NCBI GenBank assembly: GCA_032622095.1
Contig: CP136061.1
Location: 2,728,001-2,792,000, forward strand
Direction: 5' to 3'
Length of the DNA stretch: 64,000 nt
From: Siphonodentalium dalli
Lineage: Eukaryota; Mollusca; Scaphopoda; Gadilida; Siphonodentaliidae
Shown: positions 32,901 through 46,200 of the stretch, one piece after another
Layout: each line of letters begins with the position of its first letter
Numbering within the stretch: the stretch's first letter is position 1
Translations under genes and position numbers: made by a program
Notes under the pieces: generated by a model
What the model saw: only the letters and a program-made list of their open reading frames with translations
What the model was told of the DNA's origin: nothing
The model's database searches: none

Positions 32901-35734
32901 TTCAGTATGCCAGCATGCTGTTATTAGAGACCTGTATATAAGCCTCGCTGTTCACTTCTGATTATTATGTATTTAGTCGTAGGTCATCTGATTCAGTATG
33001 CGAGAATGCTGTTATTAGAGACCTTTATATAAGCCTCAATGTTCACTTCTGATTATGTGTTTTGTCGTATGTCATCTGATTCAGTATGCCAGCATACTGT
33101 TATTAGAAACCTTTATATAAGCCTCAATGTTCACTTCTGATTTTGTGTTTAGTCGTAGGTCATCTGATTCAGTATGCCAGCATGCTGTTATAAGATACCT
33201 TTATATAGGCCTCAGTGTTCACTTCTAATTATGTGTTTAGTCGTAGGTCATCTGATTCAGTATGCCAGCATACTGTTATTAGAGACCTTTAGATAAGCCT
33301 CTATGTTCACTTCTGATTATGTGTTTAGTCGTAGGTCATCTGATCCAGTATGTCAGCATGCTGTTATAGACCTTTATATAAGCCTCAATGTTCACTTCTG
33401 AGTATGTGTTTAGTCTTATGTCATCTGATTCAGTATGCCAGCCTGCTGTTATTAGAGACCTTTATTTTAGCCTCACTGTTCATTTCTGATTATTTGTTTA
33501 GTCCTAGGTCATCTGCTTCATTGTCCCAGCATGCTGTTATTAGAGACCTTTATATAAGCCTCAATGTTCACCTCTGATTATGTGTTTAGTCGTATGTCAT
33601 CTGATTCAGTATACCAGCATGCTTTTATTAGAGACCTTTATATAGGCCTCAATGTTCACTTCTGTTTATGTGTTTAGTCGTAGGCCATCTCAGTCAGTAT
33701 GCCAGCTTGCTGTTATTAGATATCTTTATATAAGCCTCAATGTTCACTTCTGATTATGTGTTTAGTCGTAGGTCATCTGATTCAGTATGCCAGCATGCTG
33801 TTATTAGAGACCTGTATATAATCCTCGCTGTTCACTTCTGATTATTATGTGTTTAGTCGTAGGTCATCTGATTCAGTATGCGAGAATGCTGTTATTAGAG
33901 ACCTTTATATAAGCCTCAATGTTCACTTCTGATTATGTGTTTTGTCGTATGTCATCTGATTCAGTATGCCAGCATACTGTTATTAGAAACCTTTATATAA
34001 GCCTCAATGTTCACTTCTGATTTTGTGTTTAGTCGTAGGTCATCTGATTCAGTATGCCAGCATGTTGTTATAAGATACCTTTATATAGGCCTCAGTGTTC
34101 ACTTCTAATTATGTGTTTAGTCGTAGGTCATCTGATTCAGTATGCCAGCATACTGTTATTAGAGTCCTTTATATAAGCCTCAATGTTCACTTCTGATTAC
34201 GTGTTTAGTCGTAGGTCATCTGATTCAGTGTGCATCTGATTCAGTATGCTGTTATTAGATACCTTTATATAAGCCTCAATGTTCACTTCTGATTTTGCGT
34301 TTAGTCGTAGGTCATCTGATTCAGTATGCCAGTATGCTGTCATTAGAGATCTTTATATAAGCTTCAATGTTCACTTCTGATTGTGTGTTTATTCGTAGGT
34401 CATCTGATTCAGTATGTCAGCATGCTGTTATTAGAGACCTTTATATAAGCTTCAATGTTCACTTCTGATTATTTGTTTATTCGTAGGTCATCTGATTCAG
34501 TGTGCCAGCATGCTGTTATTAGAAACCTTTACATAAGCCTCTATGTTCACTTCTGATTATGTGTTTAGTCGTGGGTAATCTGATTCAGTATGCCAGGATG
34601 CTGTTATCAGAGACCTTTATAGAAGCATCAATGTTCACTTCTGATTATGTGTTTAGTCGTAGGTCATCTGATTCAGTGTGCCAGCATGCTGTTATTAGAA
34701 ACATTTACAGAAGCCTCTATGTTCACTTCAGATTATGTGTTTAGTCGTGGGTAATCTGATTCAGTATGCCAGCATGCTGTTCCTAAAGACCATTATACAA
34801 GCCTCAATGTTCACTTCTGAGTATGTGTTTAATCGTAGGTCATCTGATTCAGTATGTCAGCATGCTGTTACCAGAGACCTTTATATAAGCCTCACTGTTC
34901 ACTTCTGATTATGTGTTTAGTCGTAGGTGATCTGATTCGGTATGCCAGCATGCTGTTATTAGAGACCTTTATATAAGCCTCAATGTTCACTTCTGTTTGT
35001 GTACTTAGTCGTTGGTCATCTGATTCAGTATGCCAGTATGCTGTTCTTAGAGACCTTTACATAAGCCTCAATGTTCACTTCTGATTTTGTGTTTAGTCGT
35101 AGGTCATCTGATTCAGTATGCCAGAATGCTGTTATCAGATACCTTTATATAGGCCTCAGTGTTCACTTCTAATTATGTGTTTAGTCGTAGGTCATCTGAT
35201 TCAGTATGCCAGCATACTGTTATTAGAGTCCTTTATATAAGCCTCAATGTTCACTTCTGATTATGTGTTTTGTCGTAGGTCATCTGATTCAGTGTGCATC
35301 TGATTCAGTATGCTGTTATTAGATACCTTTATATAAGCCTGAATGTTCACTTCTGATTTCATTTTTAGTCGTAGGTCATCTGATTCAGTATGCCAGTATG
35401 CTGTCATTAGATACCTTAATATAAGCCTCAATGTTCACTTCTGATTATGTGTTTAGTCGTAGGTCATCTGATTCAGTGTGCCAGCATGCTGATCTTAGAG
35501 ACCGTTATACATGTATAAGCCTCAATGTTCACTTCTCATTATGTGTTTTGTCGTAGGTCATTTGATTCAGTATGCCAGCATGCTGTTATTAGAGACCTTT
35601 ATTTTAGCCTCACTGTTCATTTCTGATTATGTGTTTAGTCCTAGGTCATCTGCTTCATTGTCCCAGCATTCTTTTATTAGAGACCTTTATATAAGCATCA
35701 ATGTTCACGTCTGATTATGTGTTTAGTCGTAGGT

Positions 35735-38700
35735 CATCTGATTCAGTATGCCAGCATGCTGTTATTAGATATCTTTATATAAGCTTCAATGTTCACTTCT
35801 GATTATGTGTTTAGTCGTAGGTCATCTGATTCAGTATGCCAGCATGCTGTTGTTAGATAACTGTATATAAGCCTCGCTGTTCACTTCTGATTATTATGTG
35901 TTTAGTCGTAGGTCATCTGATTCAGTATGCGAGAATGCTGTTATTAGAGACCTTTATATAAGCCTCAATGTTCACTTCTGATTATATGTTTTGTCGTATG
36001 TCATCTGATTCAGTATGCCAGCATACTGTTATTAGAGACCGTTATATAAGCCTCAACGTTCACTTCTGATTTTGTGTTTAGTCGTCGGTCATCTGATTCA
36101 GTATGCCAGCATGCTGTTATAAGATACCTTTATATAGGCCTCAGTGTTCACTTCTGATTATGTGTTTTGTCGTATGTCATCTGATTCAGTATGCCAGCAT
36201 ACTGTTATTAGAGACCTTTATATAAGCCTCAATGTTCACTTCTGATTTTGTGTTTAGTCGTAGGTCATCTGATTCAGTATGCCAGCATACTGTTATAATA
36301 TACCTTTATATAGGCCTCAGTGTTCACTTCTGATTATGTATTTAGTCGTAGGTCATCTGATTCAGTATGCCAGCATGCTGTTGCTAGAGACCGTTATACG
36401 TGTACAAGCTTCATTTTTACATCTGATTATGTATTTAGTCGTAGGTCATCTGATACAGTATGCCCACATGCTGTTATTAAAGACCTTTATATCAGTATCA
36501 ATGTTCACTTCTGATTATGTGTTTATTCGTAGGTCATCTGATTCAGTATGTCAGCATGCTGTTATTAGAGACCTTTGTATAAGTCTCAACGTTCACTTCT
36601 GATTATGTGTTTAGTCGTAGTTCATCTGATTCAGTATGCCAGGATGCTGTTATTAGAGACCTTTATAGAAGCATCAATGTTCACTTCTGATTATGTGTTT
36701 AGTCGTAGGTCATCTGATTCAGTGTGCCAGCATGCTGTTATTAGAAACCTTTACATAAGCCTCTATGTTCACTTCTGAGTATGTGTTTAATCGTAGGTCA
36801 TCTGATTCAGTATGTCAGCATGCTGTTACTAGAGACCTTTATATAAGCCTCACTGTTCACTTCTGATTATGTGTTTAGTTGTAGGTGATCTGATTCAGTA
36901 TGCCAGCATGCTGTTATTAGAGACCTTTATATAAGCCTCAATGTTCACTTCTGTTTATGTATTTAGTCGTAGGTAATCTGATTCAGTATGCAAGTATGCT
37001 GTTCTTAGAGACCTTTACATAAGCCCCAATGTTCACTTTTGATTTTGTGTTTAGTTGTAGGTCATCTGATTTAGTATGCCAGCATGCTGTTATAAGTTAC
37101 CTTTATATAGGCCTCAGTGTTCACTTCTAATTATGTGTTTAGTCGTAGGTCATCTGATTCAGTGTGCCAGCATGCTGATCTTAGAGACCGTTATACATGT
37201 ATAAGCCTCAATGTTCACTTCTCATTATGTGTTTAGTCGTAGGTCATTTGATTCAGTATGCCAGCATGCTGTTATTAGAGACCTTTATTTTAGCCTCACT
37301 GTTCATTTCTGATTATGTGTTTAGTCCTAGGTCATCTGCTTCATTGTCCCAGCATTCTTTTATTAGAGACCTTTATATAAGCATCAATGTTCACGTCTGA
37401 TTATGTGTTTAGTCGTAGGTCATCTGATTCAGTATGCCAGCATACTGTTATTAGAGACCTTTATATAAGCCTCAATGCTCACTTTTGATTATGTGTTTAG
37501 TCGTATGTCATCTGATTCAGTATACCAGCATGCTTTTATTAGAGACCTTTATATAAGCCTCAATGTTCACTTCTGAGTATGTGTTTAGTCGTAGGTCATC
37601 TGATTCAGTATGCCAGCATGCTGTTATTAGATATCTTTATATAAGCTTCAATGTTCACTTCTGATTATGTGTTTAGTCGTAGGTCATCTGATTCAGTATG
37701 CCAGCATGCTGTTGTTAGATAACTGTATATAAGCCTCGCTGTTCACTTCTGATTATTATGTGTTTAGTCGTAGGTCATCTGATTCAGTATGCGAGAATGC
37801 TGTTATTAGAGACCTTTATATAAGCCTCAATGTTCACTTCTGATTATATGTTTTGTCTTATGTCATCTGATTCAGTATGCCAGCATACTGTTATTAGAGA
37901 CCTTTATATAAGCCTCAACGTTCACTTCTGATTTTGTGTTTAGTCGTCGGTCATCTGATTCAGTATGCCAGCATGCTGTTATAAGATACCTTTATATAGG
38001 CCTCAGTGTTCACTTCTGATTATGTGTTTTGTCGTATGTCATCTGATTCAGTATGCCAGCATACTGTTATTAGAGACCTTTATATAAGCCTCAATGTTCA
38101 CTTCTGATTTTGTGTTTAGTCGTAGGTCATCTGATTCAGTATGCCAGCATGCTGTTATAATATACCTTTATATAGGCCTCAGTGTTCACTTCTGATTATG
38201 TATTTAGTCGTAGGTCATCTGATTCAGTATGCCAGCATGCTGTTGCTAGAGACCGTTATACGTGTACAAGCTTCATTTTTACATCTGATTATGTATTTAG
38301 TCGTAGGTCATCTGATACAGTATGCCCGCATGCTGTTATTAAAGACCTTTATATCAGTATCAATGTTCACTTCTGATTATGTGTTTATTCGTAGGTCATC
38401 TGATTCAGTATGTCAGCATGCTGTTATTAGAGACCTTTGTATAAGTCTCAACGTTCACTTCTGATCATGTGTTTAGTCGTAGTTCATCTGATTCAGTATG
38501 CCAGGATGCTGTTATTAGAGACCTTTATAGAAGCATCAATGTTCACTTCTGATTATGTGTTTAGTCGTAGGTCATCTGATTCAGTGTGCCAGCATGCTGT
38601 TATTAGAAACCTTTACATAAGCCTCTATGTTCACTTCTGAGTATGTGTTTAATCGTAGGTCATCTGATTCAGTATGTCAGCATGCTGTTACTAGATACCT

Positions 38701-39010
38701 TTATATAAGCCTCACTGTTTACTTCTGATTATGTGTTTAGTTGTAGGTGATCTGATTCAGTATGCCAGCATGCTGTTATTAGAGACCTTTATATAAGCCT
38801 CAATGTTCACTTCTCTTTATGTATTTAGTCGTAGGTAATCTGATTCAGTATGCAAGTATGCTGTTCTTAGAGACCTTTACATAAGCCCCAATGTTCACTT
38901 CTGATTTTGTGTTTAGTTGTAGGTCATCTGATTTAGTATGCCAGCATGCTGTTATAAGTTACCTTTATATAGGCCTCAGTGTTCACTTCTAATTATGTGT
39001 TTAGTCGTAG
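35735..39010. repeat. 1,862-bp higher-order repeat in 88-bp array
   Basis: Markers recur at an offset of exactly 1,862 bp. TGTTAGATAACTGTATATAA occurs at 35851 and 37713, CCGTTATACGTGTACAAGC at 36391 and 38253, and TTATAAGTTACC at 37090 and 38952. Parts recur again around 39,800-41,200 with monomers lost or gained. A neighbouring marker pair (35511 and 37197) is offset by 1,686 bp, two monomers less, showing an internal gain or loss. Confidence 0.85.
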
Positions 39011-42000
39011 GTCATCTGATTCAGTATGCCAGCATACTGTTATTAGAGTCCTTTATATAAGCCTCAATGTTCACTTCTGATTACGTGTTTAGTCGTAGGT
39101 CATCTGATTCAGTGTGCATCTGATTCAGTATTCTGTTATTAGATATCTTTATATAAGCCTCAATGTTCACTTCTGATTATGTGTTTAGTCGTATGTCATC
39201 TGATTCAGTATGCCAGCATGCTGTTATTAGAGACCTGTATATAAGCCTCGCTGTTCACTTCTGATTATTATGTGTTTAGTCGTAGGTCATCTGATTCAGT
39301 ATGCGAGAATGCTGTTATTAGAGACCTTTATATAAGCCTCAATGTTCACTTCTGATTATGTGTTTTGTCGTATGTCATCTGATTCAGTATGCCAGCATAC
39401 TGTTATTAGAAACCTTTATATAAGCCTCAATGTTCACTTCTGATTTTGTGTTTAGTCGTAGGTCATCTGATTCAGTATGCCAGCATGCTGTTATAAGATA
39501 CCTTTATATAGGCCTCAGTGTTCACTTCTAATTATGTGTTTAGGCGTAGGTCATCTGATTCAGTATGCCAGCATACTGTTATTAGAGTCCTTTATATAAG
39601 CCTCAATGTTCACTTCTGATTACGTGTTTAGTCGTAGGTCATCTGATTCAGTGTGCATCTGATTCAGTATGCTGTTATTAGATACCTTTATATAAGCCTC
39701 AATGTTCACTTCTGATTTTGTGTTTAGTCGTAGGTCATCTGATTCAGTATGCCAGTATGCTGTCATTAGAGATCTTTATATAAGCTTCAATGTTCACTTC
39801 TGATTGTGTGTTTATTCGTAGGTCATCTGATTCAGTATGCGAGAATGCTGTTATTAGAGACCTTTATATAAGCCTCAATGTTCACTTCTGATTTTGTGTT
39901 TAGTCGTCGGTCATCTGATTCAGTATGCCAGCATGCTGTTATAAGATACCTTTATATAGGCCTCAGTGTTCACTTCTGATTATGTGTTTTGTCGTATGTC
40001 ATCTGATTCAGTATGCCAGCATACTGTTATTAGAGACCTTTATATAAGCCTCAATGTTCACTTCTGATTGTGTGTTTATTCGTAGGTCATCTGATTCAGT
40101 ATGCGAGAATGCTGTTATTAGAGACCTTTATATAAGCCTCAATGTTCACTTCTGATTTTGTGTTTAGTCGTCGGTCATCTGATTCAGTATGCCAGCATGC
40201 TGTTATAAGATACCTTTATATAGGCCTCAGTGTTCACTTCTGATTATGTGTTTTGTCGTATGTCATCTGATTCAGTATGCCAGCATACTGTTATTAGAGA
40301 CCTTTATATAAGCCTCAATGTTCACTTCTGATTTTGTGTTTAGTCGTAGGTCATCTGATTCAGTATGCCAGTATGCTGTTATAATATACCTTTATATAGG
40401 CCTCAGTGTTCACTTCTGATTATGTATTTAGTCGTAGGTCATCTGATTCAGTATGCCAGCATGCTGTTATAAAAGACCTTTATATCAGTATCAAAGTTCA
40501 CTTCTGATTATGTGTTTATTCGTAGGTCAACTGATTCAGTATGTCAGCATGCTGTTATTAGAGACCTTTGTATAAGCCTCAACGTTCACTTCTGATTATG
40601 TGTTTAGTCGTAGTTCATCTGATTCAGTATGCCAGGATGCTGTTATTAGAGACCTTTATAGAAGCATCAATGTTCACTTCTGATTATGTGTTTAGTCGTA
40701 GGTCATCTGATTCAGTGTGCCAGCATGCTGTTATTAGAAACCTTTACATAAGCCTCTATGTTCACTTCTGATTATGTGTTTAGTCGTGGGTAATCTGATT
40801 CAGTATGCCAGCATGCTGTTCCTAAAGACCTTTATACAAGCCTCAATGTTCACTTCTGAGTATGTGTTTAATCGTAGGTCATCTGATTCAGTATGTCAGC
40901 ATGCTGTTACTAGAGACCTTTATATAAGCCTCACTGTTCACTTCTGATTATGTGTTTAGTTGTAGGTGATCTGATTCAGTATGCCAGCATGCTGTTTTTA
41001 GAGACCTTTATATAAGCCTCAATGTTCACTTCTGTTTATGTATTTAGTCGTAGGTAATCTGATTCAGTATGCAAGTATGCTGTTCTTAGAGACCTTTACA
41101 TAAGCCTCAATGTTCACTTCTGATTTTGTGTTTAGTTGTAGGTCATCTGATTTAGTATGCCAGCATGCTGTTATAAGATACCTTTATATAGGCCTCAGTG
41201 TTCACTTCTAATTGTGTGTTTAGTCGTAGTTCATCTGATTCAGTATGCAGCATACTGTTATTAGAGTCCTTTATATAAGCCTCAATGTTCGCTTCTGATT
41301 ATGTGTTTAGTCGTAGGTCATCTGATTCAGTATGCCAGTATGCTGTCATTAGAGACCTTTATATAAGCTTCAATGTTCACTTCTGATTATGTGTTTATTC
41401 GTAGGTCATCTGATTCAGTATGTCAGCATGCTGTTATTAGAGACCTTTATATAAGCTTCAATGTTCACTTCTGATTATTTGTTTATTCGTTGGTCATCTG
41501 ATTCAGTATGCCAGCAAACTGTTATTAGAGACCATTATATAAGCCTCAATGTTCACTTCTGATTATGTGTTTAGTCGTAGGTCATCTGATTCAGTATGCC
41601 AGCATGCTGTTATTAGATACCTTTATATAGGCCTCAGTGTTCACTTCTAATTATGTGTTTAGTCGTAGGTCATCTGATTCAGTATGCCCGCGTGCTGTTG
41701 ATATAGACCTTTATATAAGCCTCAATGTTCACGTCTGATTACGTGTTAGTCGTAGGTCATCTGATTCAGTATGCCAGCATGCTGATGTTAGATACCGTTA
41801 TACACGTATAAGCCTCAATTTTCAGTTCTCATTATGTGTTTAGTCGTAGGTCATCTGATTCAGTATGCCAGCATGCTGTTATTAGAGACCTTTATATAAT
41901 CCTCAATGTTCACTTCTGATTATGTGTTTAGTCGTAGGTCATCTGATTCAGTATGCCAGCATGCTGATCTTAGAGACCGTTATACATGTATAAGCCTCAA

Positions 42001-42879
42001 TGTTCACTTCTCATTATTTGTTTAGTCGTATGTCATCTGATTCAGTATGCCAGCATGCTGTTATTAGAGACCTTTATTTTAGCCTCACTGTTCATTTCTG
42101 ATTATTTGTTTAGTCCTAGGTCATCTGCTTCAGTGTCCCAGCATGCTTTTATTAGAGACCTTTATATAAGCCTCAATGCTCACTTTTGATTATGTGTTTA
42201 GTCGTATGTCATCTGATTCAGTATACCAGCATGCTTTTATTAGAGACCTTTATATAGGCCTCAATGTTCACTTCTGAGTATGTGTTTAGTCGTAGGTCAT
42301 CTGATTCAGTATGCCAGCATGCTGTTATTATATATCTTTATATAAGCCTCAATGTTCACTTCTGATTATGTGTTTAGTCGTAGGTCATCTGATTCAGTAT
42401 GCCAGCATGCTGTTATTAGAGACCTGTATATACGCCTCGCTGTTCACTTCTGATTATTATGTGTTTAGTCGTAGGTCATCTGATTCAGTATGCTAGAATG
42501 CTGTTATTAGAGACCTTTATATAAGCCTCAATGTTCACTTCTGATTATGTGTTTTGTCGTATGTCATCTGATTCAGTATGCCAGCATACTGTTATTAGAA
42601 ACTTTATATAAGCCTCAATGTTCACTTCTGATTATGTGTTTTGACGTAGGTCATCTGATTCAGTATGTCAGCATGCTGTTATTAGAGACCTTTATATAAG
42701 CCTCAATGTTCACTTCTGATTATGTGTTAATCGTAGTTCATCTGATTCAGTATGCCAGCATGCTGTTATTAGATACCTTTATATAAGCCTCAATGTTCAC
42801 TTCTGATTATGTGTTTAGTCGTGTGTCATCTGATCCAGTATGCCAGCATGCTGTTATTAGAGACCTTTATATAAGCCTC

Positions 42880-43140
42880 AATGTTCACTTACGATTATGT
42901 GTTTAGTCGTAGGTCATCTGCTTCAGTATGCCGGCATGCTGTTATTAGAAACCTTTACATAAGCATCAATGTTCACTTACGATTATGTGTTTAGTCGTAG
43001 GTCATCTGCTTCAGTATGCCGGCATGCTGTTATTAGAAACCTTTACATAAGCATCAATGTTCACTTACGATTATGTGTTTAGTCGTAGGTCATCTGCTTC
43101 AGTATGCCAGCATGCTGTTATTAGAAACCTTTACATAAGA
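42880..43140. repeat. Near-identical monomer triplet in 88-bp array
   Basis: Three successive monomers share CACTTACGATTATG, ATCTGCTTCAG and AAACCTTTACATAAGC, a combination not common elsewhere. This suggests a recent single-monomer expansion. Confidence 0.75.
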
Positions 43141-43299
43141 CTCAATGTTCACTTCTGATTATGTGTTTAGTCGTAGGTCATCTGATTCACTATGCCAGCA
43201 TGCTGTTATTAGAGACCTTTATATAAGCATCAATGTTCACTTACGATTATGTGTTTAGTCGTAGGTCATCTGATTCAGTATGTCAGCATGCTGTTATTA

Positions 43300-46200
43300 G
43301 AGACTTTATAGAAGCCTCAATGTTCACGTCTGATTATGTGTTTAGTCGTAGACCATCTGATTCAGTATGCCAGCATGCTGTTAGTAGAGACCTCTATACA
43401 AGCCTCAATGTTCACTTCTGATTATGTGTTTAGTCGTAGACCATCTTCTTCAGTATGCCAGCATACTGTTATTAGAGACCTTTATATAAGTCTCAAAGTT
43501 CACTTCTGATTATGTGTTTAGGCGTAGGTCATCTGATTCAGTATGCCAGCATGCTGTTAGTAGAGACCTTTATATAAGCCTCAATGTTCACTTCTGATTA
43601 TGTGTTTAGTCGTAGACCATCTTCTTCAGTATGCCAGCATACTGTTATTAGAGACCTTTATATAAGTCTCAAAGTTCACTTCTGATTATGTGTTTAGGCG
43701 TAGGTCATCTGATTCAGTATGTCAGTATGCTGCTATTAGAGACCTTTGTATAAGCCTCAATGTTCACTTCTGATTATGTTTTTAGTCGTATGTCATCTGA
43801 TTCAGTATGGCAGCATGCTGTTATTAGAGACCTTTATATAAGCCTCACTGTTCACTTCTGATTATGTGTTTAGTCGTAGGACATCTGATTCAGTATGCCA
43901 GAATACTGTTATTAGAGACCTTTATATAAGCCTCAATGTTCACGTCTGAGTATGTGTTTAGTCGTAGGTCATCTGATTCAGTATGCCAGAATGCTGTTAT
44001 TAGAGACCTTTATATAATCCTCAATGTTCACTTCTGATTATGTGTTAGTCGTAGGTCATCTGATTCAGTGTGACAGCATGCTGTTATTAAAGACCTTTAT
44101 ATAAGCCTCAATGTTCACTTCTGAGTATGTGTTTAGTCGTATGTCATCTGATTCAGTATGCCAGCATGCTGTTATTAGATACCTTTATATAGGCCTCAGT
44201 GTTCACTTCTAATTATGTGTTTAGTCGTATGTCATCTGATTCAGTATGCCAGCATGCTGTTATTAGAGACCTTTATATAGGCCTAAGTGTTCACTTCTAA
44301 TTATGTGTTTATTCGTAGGTCATCTGATTCGGTATGCCAGCATGCTGTTATTAGAGACCTTTATATAAGCCTCAATGTTTACTTCTGATTATGTGTTTAG
44401 TCGTAGGTCATCTGATTCAGTATGCCAGCACGCTGTTATTATATATCTTTATATACGCCTCAATGTTCACTTCTGATTATGTGTTTAGTCGTAGATCATC
44501 TGAATCAGTATGTAAGCATGCTGCTATTAGAGCACTTTATATATTCATCAATGTTCACTTCTGGTAATGTGTTTAGTCGTAGGTCATCTGTAATAGATAC
44601 ATTTATAGAAGCCTCAATGTTCACTTCTGATTATGTGTTTAATCTTAGACCATCTGATTCAGTTTGCCAGCATGCTGTTAGTAGAGACCTCTATATAAGC
44701 CTCAATGTTCACTTTTTATTATGTGTTTAGTCGTAGGTCATCTGATTCAGTATGCCAGCATGCTGTTAGTATAGACCTTTATATAAGCCTCAATGTTCAC
44801 TTCTGATTATGTGTTTAGTCGTAGACCATCTGATTCAGTATGCCAGTATGCTGTTATTACAGACATTTATATAATCCTCAATGTTCACTTCTTGTTATGT
44901 GTTTAGTCGTAGGTCATCTGATTCAGTATGCCAGCATGCTGTTAATAGATACCTTTATATAAGCCTCAATGTTCACTTCTAATTATGTGTTTAGTCGTAG
45001 ACCATCTGATTCAGTATGTCAGTATGCTGCTATTAGAGACCTTTATATAAGTCTCAAAGTTCACTTATTATAGAGACCTTTATATAAGCCTCAATGTTCA
45101 CTTCTGATAATGTGTTTAGCCGTAGGACATCTGATTCAGTATGCCAGCATAGTGTTATTAGAGACCTTTATATAAGCCTCACTGTTCACTTCTGATAATG
45201 TGTTTACTCGTAGGATATCTGATTCAGTATGTCAGCATGCTGTTATTAGAGACCTTTATATAAGCCTCACTGTTCACTTCTGATTATGTGTTTAGTCGTA
45301 TGTCATCAGATTCAGTGTGCCAGCATGCTGTTATTAGAGACCTTTATATAAGCCTCACTGTTCACTTCTGATTATGTGTTTAGTCGTATGTCATCTGATT
45401 CAGTATTCCAGCATGCTGTTATTAGACACCTTTATATATGCCTCAATGTTCACTTCTGATTATGTGTTTAGTCGTAGGTCATCTGATTCAGTATGTCAGC
45501 ATGCTGTTATTATATACCTTTATATAAGCCTCAATGTTCACTTCTGATTATGTGTTTAGTCGTAGGTCGTCGGATTCAGTATGCCAGTATGCTGTTATTG
45601 GAGTCCTTTATATAAGCCTCAGTGTTCATTTCTGAATATTTGTTAGTCGTAGGTCATCTGATTCAGTATCTCAGCATGCTGTTATTAGAGACCTTTACAT
45701 AAGCCTCAATGTTCACTTCTGATTATGTGTTTAGTCGTAGGTCGTCGAATTCAGTATGCCAGTATACTGTTATTAGAGTCCTTTATATAAGCCTCAATGT
45801 TTACTTCTGATTATGTGTTAGTCGTAGGTCATCTGATTCAGTGTGACAGCATGCTGCTATTAGAGACCTTTATATAAGCCTCAATGTTCACTTCTGATCA
45901 TGTGCTTAGTCGTAATTCATCTGATTCCGTATGTCAGCATGCTGTTATTAGAGACCTTTATATAAGCCTAAATCTTCACTTTTGATTATGTGTTTAGTCG
46001 TGGGCCATCTGATTCAGTATGACAACATGCTGTTATTAAAGAACTTTATATAAGCATCAATGTTCACTTCTGATTATGTGTTTAGTCGTAGGTCATCTGA
46101 TTCAGTATGCCAGCACGCTGTTATTATATATCTTTATATACGCCTCAATGTTCACTTCTGATTATGTGTTTAGTCGTAGATCATCTGATTCAGTATGTAA

